DNA from: an uncultured Bacilli bacterium | Lineage (GTDB): Bacteria; Bacillota_I; Bacilli_A; RF39; UBA660 | Assembly: GCA_934090935.1 (NCBI GenBank) | Contig: CAKOKD010000001.1 | Coordinates: 364,181-428,180 of the forward strand | Reading direction: 5' to 3' | DNA length: 64,000 nucleotides | In this document: one piece after another, positions 18,941-26,482 of the stretch | Position numbering within the stretch: position 1 is the stretch's first letter | Layout: every line of letters begins with the position of its first letter | Made by a program: the position numbers and the translations under genes | Notes under the pieces: model-generated | What the model saw: only the letters and a program-made list of their open reading frames with translations | Database searches by the model: none | What the model was told of the DNA's origin: nothing

Positions 18941-19759
18941 ATGAAAAAGAATGTCATTGATCAATATATAAAAGATACTAAAATGCTAGAATATAAAGTA
19001 AAATATTCTAAACTTTTTAATGCTTATTATAAAATATTAAAAATATTTACTAAATTTGGTATCAATAGTGTTCCTAACCTTATTTCTATTTTTGTTGCAT
19101 CGACGATAGCATCATCAATTATGGGTTCACTTAATCATTCACCATTTAAGTTAGATGAAAAAGAAGTTTTTGCTAATTCAAAAACAACTTATTATGGAAT
19201 TGAGACAAGTGTTGATACGACATCCTTTGATAAAAGTTTTAATGATTCATTAAAATATACTACAGCATGGAAAGAAATAGGTAATGGTTTTTATGAAAGA
19301 ACTATCACTCATTATAAAATCCCAGTTGAAGAAGAAATAAGTAATAAAGAGGAGATATTATCTTTATCTAAAGACGCTTTAGATGAGATGTATGAAACTA
19401 AAACTATCGAGACAGTTTCAAAAAATTATTTAACTGATGAAGATAATAGATTTAACGAAGAGACAGTTATTTTAGAAATAGATAATGGTAAAAGTCAAAA
19501 ATACGTAAAACTCTCAAAGCAGTCTATAGTAGAAGAAATTTTTTTGGATGATCTTGTTCATTTTCTTGTTTCATTCATTGCTGGTATCTTAATGGGGAGT
19601 TTTATTGAATGTAAAATTTTAGGGAAAAAAAGAGTAATAAAAAGTAGAAAATATTTAGATAAAAAAGACTTAGAAGAAATGGCAAAAGTAATTGAGTTTA
19701 GAAAACAAAATATGGAATTGCTAAAAGATAATAAAAAATTAAAGAAGGTGTTGAAATAA
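18941..19759 (+). CDS. Two-TM membrane protein, amidoligase cassette paralog B
   Basis: About 272 aa, same layout as the preceding protein: helix near 45-65, extracytoplasmic domain with the shared W-K-E-x-x-N-G motif, second helix near 205-225, then a charged coiled coil. The ATG at 18941 is taken; a GTG at 18932 lies inside the preceding gene. Its last base overlaps the ATG of the amidoligase (TAATG), so translation is coupled. Family unknown. Confidence 0.72.
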   Translation: MKKNVIDQYIKDTKMLEYKVKYSKLFNAYYKILKIFTKFGINSVPNLISIFVASTIASSIMGSLNHSPFKLDEKEVFANSKTTYYGIETSVDTTSFDKSFNDSLKYTTAWKEIGNGFYERTITHYKIPVEEEISNKEEILSLSKDALDEMYETKTIETVSKNYLTDEDNRFNEETVILEIDNGKSQKYVKLSKQSIVEEIFLDDLVHFLVSFIAGILMGSFIECKILGKKRVIKSRKYLDKKDLEEMAKVIEFRKQNMELLKDNKKLKKVLK

Positions 19760-20757
19760 TGGAACTTTTTAAAATTGATGAAAATGATTCCTTTTCAGCA
19801 TTAAATGGTATAGATTTAAGAGAATTGTTAATTTATCTAAGCAAGTATTACATTACATATCGTGAAACAATTGGATTACCTGACTACATTACATTTGGAA
19901 CTGAAATAGAATATGAACATGAAAGTAAAGATACTTTGATTGAAATAAGTAAATTTATGCGTCAAAATTATAAGTCATGGGAAGTTAAAGGTGATGATTC
20001 TTTAAAAGCTGGTGGAGATGAAATGGCATCACCAATTTTAACTGATGAAAAAAGTGTTTGGATTGATCTTAAAAATATATGTGATTATCTTAAGAGTGAA
20101 GGATGTAAAGCTGATAACTATGCTGGAGCACATATTCACTACGGAGCAATGATTTTAGGAACCGACTATAATAAATGGAAAGATTTTATAAAATTGTATG
20201 TTTCTTATGAACATATATTATATAGATTTGCTTATGGAGAAATGACTTCGTTTAGAATGAAAGGATATAAATATGCATATCCAGCAATTGATATTTTAAA
20301 AAAAGTTTATAATAAAAGAAAAAAATGTTGCTTTAGTGAATTTATTACATCATTTAAATCTTATCAAAAATATTATGGTGTAAATTTGGCAATTAGAGAT
20401 GTAGGAAAAGACATAATTGGTCCAAATGATACAGTAGAATTTAGAAATCCAAATGGAACAATAAATCCAATTGTTTGGCAAAATAATATAAATGCTTATG
20501 GAAAGCTTTTAAAAGCTATTAGAGAAGAAACTTTAGATAGAAGATTTTTAGATTATAAATTTAAACATTCGACTAATTCTTATGAAGAGATTAAATTTTT
20601 ATATAATGAAATAGATTTAAAAAATGTCCTTGAATTTGTTGATCTAATATTCGATAATAATTTAGATAAATTAAATTTTTTAAGACAATATATTGGAGAT
20701 TTTAATGGAGGTTATGAAGATGAAGAATATGCTTATAAAAAAACTTTTACAAAATAG
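19759..20757 (+). CDS. GS-fold amidoligase (Amidoligase_2 type)
   Basis: 332 aa. Motifs of the glutamine-synthetase-like amidoligase family are seen in order: GTEIEYEH (metal-binding ExE), DDSLKAGGDEMASP, AGAHIHYG, and VEFRNPNGT near the C-terminus. Such enzymes are thought to form amide or isopeptide bonds using ATP and commonly sit next to gamma-glutamyl-cyclotransferase-like genes, as here. It is cytoplasmic, with no signal. The partners are two membrane proteins upstream and a GGCT protein overlapping its 3' end. The substrate is unknown; peptide tagging of a membrane or cell-wall component is an inference from context. Confidence 0.85.
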   Translation: MELFKIDENDSFSALNGIDLRELLIYLSKYYITYRETIGLPDYITFGTEIEYEHESKDTLIEISKFMRQNYKSWEVKGDDSLKAGGDEMASPILTDEKSVWIDLKNICDYLKSEGCKADNYAGAHIHYGAMILGTDYNKWKDFIKLYVSYEHILYRFAYGEMTSFRMKGYKYAYPAIDILKKVYNKRKKCCFSEFITSFKSYQKYYGVNLAIRDVGKDIIGPNDTVEFRNPNGTINPIVWQNNINAYGKLLKAIREETLDRRFLDYKFKHSTNSYEEIKFLYNEIDLKNVLEFVDLIFDNNLDKLNFLRQYIGDFNGGYEDEEYAYKKTFTK

Positions 20758-21226
20758 AAATTTTTATTATTTAGCTTATGGAAGCAATTTAAATTTATAT
20801 CATATGTCTAGTATGAGTGAAAATGCTAGGGTTGTTGGTACGACTGAACTGAATGGTTATCGTTTAGTTTTTAGAGGAAGTGCAGATGAATATTCTTATT
20901 TGACTATTGAAAAATGTGAAGGAGAAAGTGTTCCATTAGGTATTTTTTCTATACCCAAAAGTGATCTGGATGCTTTAGATAAATATGAAAGCTATCCAAG
21001 GCTATATGAAAGAGTTGCTATGCCAGTTATGGTTGATGGAAAAGAAGAGAAAGCATATATCTATATAATGCTTCCATATTTTGATTATCATTTACCTTCA
21101 GAATTTTATTTAAAAAGGTGTCAAGAAGGATACGAAGATTTTGGATTTGATTTAAACATTTTAGATCAAGCTTTAAAAACAACAAAGGGTAACATGCCTC
21201 CGTCTTTAAAGAAAAAAATAGATTAA
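20720..21226 (+). CDS. Gamma-glutamylcyclotransferase-like (AIG2/GGCT) protein
   Basis: About 168 aa. The GGCT fold is shown by YLAYGSNLN near the N-terminus (substrate-binding Y-G-S-N loop), a central beta region, and DALDKYESYPRLYERV, which supplies the conserved acid of the active site. These enzymes release gamma-linked aminoacyl groups as cyclised products, and could reverse or process the amidoligase product. The ATG at 20720 is 8 bases from GGAGG; 20714 is only 2 bases away and upstream starts are improbable. It overlaps the amidoligase by 38 bases and ends at a terminator (21225-21248). Confidence 0.85.
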   Translation: MKNMLIKKLLQNRNFYYLAYGSNLNLYHMSSMSENARVVGTTELNGYRLVFRGSADEYSYLTIEKCEGESVPLGIFSIPKSDLDALDKYESYPRLYERVAMPVMVDGKEEKAYIYIMLPYFDYHLPSEFYLKRCQEGYEDFGFDLNILDQALKTTKGNMPPSLKKKID

Positions 21227-21248
21227 CGTGTTAAAAACACGTTTTTTT
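21225..21248 (+). terminator. Terminator after the amidoligase cassette
   Basis: Stem AACGTGTT/AACACGTT overlapping the stop codon, followed by T7. Confidence 0.85.
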
Positions 21249-21300
21249 ATGAAATTTTATTTTTTTTAGGTTCTAATTTTGTCGACATTTGTCGGATTTA

Positions 21301-21328
21301 TTGACAAGGTAAATAAAGTATATATAAT
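21301..21328 (+). promoter_or_regulatory. Strong promoter of a small-peptide mRNA
   Basis: Consensus TTGACA (21301-21306), 16-base spacer, consensus TATAAT (21323-21328). Expected +1 is near 21335, leaving a leader of about 85 nt before the 30-aa ORF at 21421. Confidence 0.75.
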
Positions 21329-21420
21329 AGCCACTCGAGAAGCAAGGAAAAGATGTTTATCACTTTCTTATATGTAGGACGTAAATTTCAGCAAAGGCTG
21401 TAGTAAGGAAGTGATTTATA

Positions 21421-21513
21421 ATGTTTAAGAAATCATTTAAAACAGATGTTTTAATTGTAACTCTATTCATTATAATTTTTATATTACTTCTGCTTTTGTA
21501 TAAAAGTAGATAA
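21421..21513 (+). CDS. 30-aa hydrophobic peptide, candidate type I toxin
   Basis: Basic N-terminus (MFKKSFK), one transmembrane helix rich in I and L, and a basic tail (YKSR). The ribosome binding site GGAAGTG lies 8-9 bases upstream. Size and shape match type I toxin peptides. The mRNA has possible long-range 5'-3' pairing: GAGAAGCAA (21337-21345) with TTGCTTCTC (21595-21603), and TAGGACG (21375-21381) with CGTCCTA (21580-21586). A convergent small RNA overlaps the 3' end (21522-21606, minus). Toxicity is inferred, not shown. Confidence 0.6.
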   Translation: MFKKSFKTDVLIVTLFIIIFILLLLLYKSR

Positions 21514-21521
21514 AAGTAAAA

Positions 21522-21606
21522 TAAAAAAGCACCTTTTCTTTTGAAAAAGGTGCAACAACATTCTATGTGGTAAGCATCGCGTCCTAAAGAAACTTTGCTT
21601 CTCACT
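21522..21606 (-). ncRNA. Putative antisense RNA (type I antitoxin candidate)
   Basis: On the minus strand, TTTACA (complement of 21636-21641), 17-base spacer and TATATT (complement of 21613-21618) form a promoter with +1 near 21606. Transcription would end at a strong terminator: 10-bp stem GCACCTTTTT/GAAAAGGTGC (21553 back to 21529) followed by six U (21528-21523). The transcript of about 85 nt overlaps the 3' region of the toxin mRNA, the convergent layout seen in BsrG/SR4 and TxpA/RatA pairs. Confidence 0.55.
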
Positions 21607-21717
21607 AAATAAAATATAACATAATTAAAATAAAATGTAAATATTTACACATAATAGTATTGTTAAAAAGAATAAAAAATCAAACTATAGTATAATAATC
21701 ATAGGATGGTGTGTATT

Positions 21718-22998
21718 ATGAAAAGAAAGAGCGCATTAGTAATTACAATTTTATTATTAGCGATAGGTTTTGCTAGCATTTCAACGACATTAATAATAAA
21801 TGGAAATACAAAAGTAAATGAAAATATTGATGACTACTCTGTTATCTTTACATATGCTTATTTAGATGATGTTGATGTATATGATGAAGTGATAAGTCAA
21901 GATAAAAAGACTATAACATTTAAAAGTAAAGATTTAAAGAAAATAAATGATTCATCAACGTTAAATTATGAGGTAACAAACAATTCAAGCAATTATGATG
22001 CAGAAGTAAGTGTAACATGTGTACCAAAAGACGGAACAACAGCAAAATATACAAGTATTAAAAATGAACTTGAAAATAATGTGAGCATTGTAAAAGCGAA
22101 GGAAAGTGTAAATGGAACATTAATGATTAATTTAACTCAACCATCAACAGAAGAGGTAATAGAAGAATATACATGCAAATTAGAATTTAATGCTGTTGAA
22201 AGAACAGAATTAGGAAAGTATATTTCAGCATTTCAAAGGGATAGTTGGGAAACAATAGTAGCAAATGTGAAAAAGGGATTTACAAGAAAATATAATATTG
22301 GAGATACGAAAACTATAACGGTTGCGAGTCATACAAATGATTGTTCAATATCAACAGGAAGAGGATCGAGTTATAAATGTGAATCAAGTTTGGAATCAGA
22401 AAAAGAATTGATTGTAAGATTAGCAAACAAAAGCGAATGTACAACAGAAACAAGCGAAACAGCATGTGGATTTGTAGTCGAATTTGTAGACATTATAGAA
22501 AATCACATTTATAATAAGGCTAGTTCTAGGTATGAATGGGGAACAAATGTAGGCGGTTGGAAAAATTCTGAATTACGTACTTATATAAATGGTGTTTTAT
22601 ATAACTCGCTTTCTAAAGATTTACAAAATGTTATTATTTCAACAAAAGTAATATCTGGTCATGGAAGTACAAGTGGTGAAACCAACTTTGAAACTGAAGA
22701 CAAATTATATTTATTATCAAGTGAAGAAATTTATGGAGATTTCAAAAGTTCAAGCAATTTAAAATATGACACCGCAGCTGGAACATCAAAGCAATTGGAT
22801 TATTATAAAAATCAAAATGTAACTGAGGAAAATTATGAGAAAGCGATAAAACATTATAATGGGGTTGACTCAGATTGGTGGCTTCGCTCAGCTAGTTCTG
22901 ATAGTGGTTATAATTTCATGAGAATTGAAAATGGATTTATTTCTCATCGTTTTGCAAGTCGTTATCCAGGTATTTCTCCTGCATTTAGAATAGGATAA
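21718..22998 (+). CDS. SipW/TasA-type surface protein with DUF6273-like C-terminus
   Basis: About 426 aa. Hydrophobic leader with the family signature IGFASISTTLIINGNTKVNEN, then the beta module (VTNNSSNYDAEVSVTC) to about residue 165, then a C-terminal domain with WKNSELRTYING, DKLYLLSSEEIYGD, DSDWWLRSAS and G-I-S-P-A-F-R. These are DUF6273 features, a C-type-lectin-like fold (family knowledge). The ATG at 21718 follows GGATGGTG. Its promoter has TATAAT at about 21690 with no poly-G tract, unlike 10453, 28444 and 34968. Likely secreted; ligand unknown. Confidence 0.78.
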   Translation: MKRKSALVITILLLAIGFASISTTLIINGNTKVNENIDDYSVIFTYAYLDDVDVYDEVISQDKKTITFKSKDLKKINDSSTLNYEVTNNSSNYDAEVSVTCVPKDGTTAKYTSIKNELENNVSIVKAKESVNGTLMINLTQPSTEEVIEEYTCKLEFNAVERTELGKYISAFQRDSWETIVANVKKGFTRKYNIGDTKTITVASHTNDCSISTGRGSSYKCESSLESEKELIVRLANKSECTTETSETACGFVVEFVDIIENHIYNKASSRYEWGTNVGGWKNSELRTYINGVLYNSLSKDLQNVIISTKVISGHGSTSGETNFETEDKLYLLSSEEIYGDFKSSSNLKYDTAAGTSKQLDYYKNQNVTEENYEKAIKHYNGVDSDWWLRSASSDSGYNFMRIENGFISHRFASRYPGISPAFRIG

Positions 22999-23001
22999 CT
23001 T

Positions 23002-23027
23002 AAAGAAGATTAATTCTTCTTTTTTTA
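23002..23027 (+). terminator. Terminator after 21718 gene
   Basis: Stem AAAGAAGA/TCTTCTTT with a 6-base loop, followed by T residues. Confidence 0.8.
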
Positions 23028-23049
23028 TTGTTTTTTCATATAATAAAGT

Positions 23050-23229
23050 ATGAATAAATTAATGTTAAAAGTATTTTTTATTGTATTAGTAAGTTTTAGT
23101 TTAAGTATATGTATACTTTACTTAAATTATTTTGAAATCGGGTATAATTTTTATGAATATGTTAAACATAGTTTTGTATATATAGTTTTTATTATATTTG
23201 GTCTTTTCTTTTTATATAGACTTAAATAG
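23050..23229 (+). CDS. Small two-helix membrane protein (59 aa)
   Basis: ATG at 23050 to TAG at 23229, 59 aa. Two hydrophobic segments (about 6-26 and 42-57) with a short polar link. A TATAAT (about 23039-23044) stands only 5 bases before the ATG and no ribosome binding site is visible, so the mRNA may be leaderless or transcribed from further upstream. It is followed 8 bases later by the 23238 gene with a good AGGAGG. Homology unknown; coding status rests on the open frame, composition and tight spacing. Confidence 0.5.
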   Translation: MNKLMLKVFFIVLVSFSLSICILYLNYFEIGYNFYEYVKHSFVYIVFIIFGLFFLYRLK

Positions 23230-23237
23230 GAGGATTT

Positions 23238-23783
23238 ATGAAATATTATTATGATATAATTTTAAATTTTAATGAAATACCTATTAATTTTTATGAATGG
23301 GAAAGTGATGATGATATAGAAAGATTATTGAAAATAAAAGTTTATAAAGTAAAGGATTTAAAGGATATAATTTCATATAATATGAAAATAAATCTTGACG
23401 ATGATAAATATGTTTTATGTGATGGAATTAATTCAATAGCTATTGAAGTTATAAATAGTCATGTTGCATATCTCAGTTTTTTAACTTATGAAGATGAGAT
23501 AAATATATGTAAAATGGTTAGGAAGATGGACGTTACAAATATAGAATATAAAAAGGGCAAAAAACGTAAGATAATACAGGATTTAAGAGGAACTTTAATC
23601 ATTAAAAATTGTTTGATTGCCAAGATAAATGAAAGAGATCCTTATCTAATAAAATATATGTATATGGATGTAACAAATAAAGATTCTTCAGATATTGATA
23701 AAATGAGAGATTATTTAATAAATGAAATAAATCATGATTTAAGTGATAAATATATAGATTTATATAGAAAAATAGTATTATAA
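23238..23783 (+). CDS. YjbA/DUF3603-like protein
   Basis: 181 aa, cytoplasmic. NFYEWESDDDIERLLKIKVYKVKDL and VLCDGINSIAIEV resemble the FYEW..DD..E.L..VP..KV and VTDG.G.IAID blocks of Bacillus YjbA (DUF3603). It is shorter than YjbA (about 250 aa). The function of that family is not known to me. Ribosome binding site AGGAGG 8 bases after the 59-aa ORF. The call is a remote similarity judged by eye. Confidence 0.55.
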   Translation: MKYYYDIILNFNEIPINFYEWESDDDIERLLKIKVYKVKDLKDIISYNMKINLDDDKYVLCDGINSIAIEVINSHVAYLSFLTYEDEINICKMVRKMDVTNIEYKKGKKRKIIQDLRGTLIIKNCLIAKINERDPYLIKYMYMDVTNKDSSDIDKMRDYLINEINHDLSDKYIDLYRKIVL

Positions 23784-23800
23784 TTATATAGGTGATAGTG

Positions 23801-24184
23801 GTGCATAAATATTTTATATTATTATTAATTCTTTTAATTATATTGATTATTATATTTACGGTTATAGTTTATAATGAACTTGTAGTCTTAAGAAATAATG
23901 TTATTTCATCATGGAAAGATGTTTTAAACAGTATTGATGAGTATGTAAAATCAAGCAGTGTTGAAAAGCGTGAATATGATAAACTTATTGCAGCAGAGGA
24001 TATAATAAATTTTTATTATAAGATTAAAGACGATGGAGATCCTTCAATAAAAGAAAAAATAAATACTCAAAAAAGGATTTATAATGACTATGCTCTTGCT
24101 TTAAACAATAAAACTATGTTATTTCCTTTTTCGATAGTTGCATCCATATTTGGTTTTTCAAAATGGCCATATTTTAGAGATTAA
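23801..24184 (+). CDS. Short LemA-like protein
   Basis: About 127 aa. N-terminal transmembrane helix (residues 4-24), then YNELVVLRNNVISSWKDV, which corresponds to the LemA start YN.LV.LRN.V..AW.DI. The C-terminus YNDYALALNNKTMLFPFSIVASIFGFSKWPYF matches the LemA ending YN..V...N.....P...VA..FGF....YF. About 50 residues of the central helices are missing compared with typical LemA (180 aa or more). GTG at 23801 is chosen for its distance from AGGTG; GTG at 23798 is also possible. Confidence 0.65.
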   Translation: MHKYFILLLILLIILIIIFTVIVYNELVVLRNNVISSWKDVLNSIDEYVKSSSVEKREYDKLIAAEDIINFYYKIKDDGDPSIKEKINTQKRIYNDYALALNNKTMLFPFSIVASIFGFSKWPYFRD

Positions 24185-24187
24185 ATA

Positions 24188-24217
24188 AACCTCAAGATTT
24201 TATTCTTGAGGTTTTAT
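24188..24217. terminator. Bidirectional terminator
   Basis: AAACCTCAAGA pairs with TCTTGAGGTTT, flanked by A-rich and T-rich sides. It serves both the LemA-like gene (+) and the sortase gene (-), whose 3' end overlaps it. Confidence 0.85.
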
Positions 24218-25855
24218 GTCTTCTTCACTTATAAGTACAGCATGGACAACATGTCTTGTAGTATGAGAAAAGCATGTCGATAAAGTTATTATCTTTGAAG
24301 ATTCATCAATTGTTTGATTAAAATCATACAAACTTCTAGATTTTAACATATTTATGAAATCCATATATTCAGCATCATCTTTAAACTCAGTTTTTAAATA
24401 GTCTTCAGTAGCTGGAATACGATAAATTGAAAATATACGCCATTTCATATTTTTAGTTGGAGTATTAAATGTTATTATTTGATTGCTTTCTTTTTTATAC
24501 CAACTGCTGTTTAAAGCATATTTTAGAGTACCGAACATGATTCCTTGTTTGATATTATGTCCATATATAATCGTATTTTTATCCAACTCTTTGGAGTTGT
24601 TTCTATAATCCATGAATATCCATCCCATTGAATTTTTTCTTTTGTTAAAATCACGATTCAAATAATATGAATTAGTGCTTCCTTGGACAACTGGATAATT
24701 TATTTTAGTATTGTTAACGCTTAAATATCCTACAGTATCAGAGTTCTTCTTTAAAAGTTCATCAAATACTTGGGAGTAGTTTGTATAGTAAGCACTTGAA
24801 TAGGTAGAGCCAGCTTTCTTAGTTGTAGTAGTTTCGATTTCTCTTGTATCGATATAATCAACGTCTCTTTCATTTTCGTCAATGTTATTATTACTGCTTG
24901 CATTATCTATGATCTTACCTATATCAACTAGTTCTTTTTCTACACTCAAATTATCTTTATATTGGACATAGTAGTCAAGAAGTAAAGTTGTAGCTCCAAT
25001 AACGATGATAAATATGATAACTCCAGAAAACATTTTGAAATTGATCTCTTTAAACATATTCTTCTTTTTATAGTTTTCAGAATAGTTAAGTTTAAAAACT
25101 ATATTGTTTTCTTCTAGATAATTTTTGTTTTCCTTTTTTAAGAAACTAACTGAGTTAAATATCGTTTTTAAATCGTTGCCTTTTTCATCTATTTCAATCT
25201 TTATGTTTCTTTTCTTGTTTAATATTATTTCATTTAATATGGTTGTTAATAATTCGTTTGAATATTTTATAATTTTTATAACTTTTAATTTGTTGTTTAG
25301 ATTGATAAATGTTTTAATCTCTTCTAAGTCATCGCTTGCGTTTACAATAATATATTTTTTATAATAGATATCGGAAAAAGATTTAAGTGAATTGATAATC
25401 ATAAAAGAAGAAGTGTTTTCTATTTTGGAACGAGTTTTAACAACAATACTTTTATTAACATCAAGTCTTTCAATAAGATATTTATCCATATGTTCACATT
25501 CTATTTCTTCAATATAGCGATTATCTAAGATACGCATAAATATATCAAAGCTTAATGATTTCTTTTCTTTAAATATTATTTTTTTTATGTGTTCCCAAGT
25601 ATTTATTAAACTTAATACATTAACAGCAATATCGTTTGAATTGATAACACATGTTGTTATGTTGTACTTTATAATAGTTACATTCAGGAAGGATGATACT
25701 AGTTCTTTATTTTCTTCTATATATGATGTAGAAAACTTCAATTCTTTTAAGTTTATTACATTAGTATTGTTTAAGTTTGATTTATCAATGCTTTTTTTTA
25801 TTTTTGATATCTCTATAGTGTTAGCATTGAGTTTAAAAGAAATATTGAAGTCCAT
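24200..25855 (-). CDS. Class B-type sortase with large N-terminal domain
   Basis: 551 aa. The C-terminal third is a class B sortase: YLSVNNTKINYPVVQGSTN, catalytic His in IIYGHNIK, catalytic Cys in LSTCF, and Arg in T-T-R-H-V-V-H-A-V-L. A single transmembrane helix lies near 277-297. The first 275 residues are cytoplasmic by this topology, built of alternating beta/alpha-like segments with no recognised family; typical SrtB has no such domain. Sortases covalently attach proteins to the wall or form pili. No substrate with a clear sorting motif is visible in the window. It is the only long minus-strand gene here besides the transposase and def. Confidence 0.85.
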   Translation of the reverse strand: MDFNISFKLNANTIEISKIKKSIDKSNLNNTNVINLKELKFSTSYIEENKELVSSFLNVTIIKYNITTCVINSNDIAVNVLSLINTWEHIKKIIFKEKKSLSFDIFMRILDNRYIEEIECEHMDKYLIERLDVNKSIVVKTRSKIENTSSFMIINSLKSFSDIYYKKYIIVNASDDLEEIKTFINLNNKLKVIKIIKYSNELLTTILNEIILNKKRNIKIEIDEKGNDLKTIFNSVSFLKKENKNYLEENNIVFKLNYSENYKKKNMFKEINFKMFSGVIIFIIVIGATTLLLDYYVQYKDNLSVEKELVDIGKIIDNASSNNNIDENERDVDYIDTREIETTTTKKAGSTYSSAYYTNYSQVFDELLKKNSDTVGYLSVNNTKINYPVVQGSTNSYYLNRDFNKRKNSMGWIFMDYRNNSKELDKNTIIYGHNIKQGIMFGTLKYALNSSWYKKESNQIITFNTPTKNMKWRIFSIYRIPATEDYLKTEFKDDAEYMDFINMLKSRSLYDFNQTIDESSKIITLSTCFSHTTRHVVHAVLISEEDIKPQE

Positions 25856-26091
25856 ATAAATACCCTCCTTATTCTATATAATATATTATCATAAAAGAAA
25901 TATTAATTCTATACTAATAAGGAAATTAGTGTTTTATATAAATCATTTTAAGTATTTTAATGAGTTTGGGATGAGTAAACTCGATAGTTATTTGTTTTTT
26001 ATACTTATTTTTAGGAAGCCTAAAAGATTATGTTGAAGCAATGATTAAGAAATTTAAGGATAAAATAAAAAGAAAAATTGAATCTAATGAA

Positions 26092-26121
26092 TTGACATTG
26101 AATAATAATTCATGTTAATAT
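26092..26121 (+). promoter_or_regulatory. thrS T-box promoter
   Basis: TTGACA (26092-26097), 18-base spacer, TAATAT (26116-26121). It is placed just before the T-box leader. The preceding 25920-26090 stretch holds no gene that I can support. Confidence 0.65.
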
Positions 26122-26133
26122 TTAAATGTAAAT

Positions 26134-26322
26134 CGTTGATGAAGGACAAGATTAAATATTTGATTTTTTTAGAGAGTTTGCGTTTGGTGAAAGCAAATAA
26201 AATGGATATTTAGTTACTACCTTTTAAGAGAATTAATAAATTCCGGGATTATCCGTTATCAAAATGAGTTAAAAAAGAGATGGTACCGTGCTAGTTTAGC
26301 ACTCTTGAAGTCTCTTTTTTTT
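26134..26322 (+). promoter_or_regulatory. T-box riboswitch (tRNA-Thr) upstream of thrS
   Basis: Leader with GATGAAGGAC near 26139, AGAGAG and GGTGAAAGC Stem I elements (26170-26195), a specifier region reading ACT ACC before TTTTAAGAG (both Thr codons), and the conserved T-box AGATGGTACCGTG at 26278-26290. The terminator stem AAAGAGA/TCTCTTT with inner GTGCTA/TAGCAC ends in T9. Uncharged tRNA-Thr would favour the antiterminator and thrS expression. Confidence 0.9.
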
Positions 26323-26482
26323 TAATAAAGTTAGATTATTATAAATATAAATAATTGATTATTATATTTATATGAAAACAACTTTAGGAATTTATGATAT
26401 AATACCATTGAATAGAAATCTATGAGTTATATTTAGATATATTGATAATTCCATTGGAATTGGAAAGTTAGGAGATGCGAAA

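Noticed and set aside
21360..21605. 81-aa minus-strand ORF across the toxin candidate
   Set aside because: Antisense to the better supported 30-aa peptide, with no ribosome binding site; the minus strand here is better explained as a short antisense RNA.
26011..26118. Open frame ending ..KKFKDKIKRKIESNELTLNNNSC before the T-box
   Set aside because: It has no start with a ribosome binding site, overlaps the thrS promoter (26092-26121), and resembles no family; probably chance or a dead fragment.
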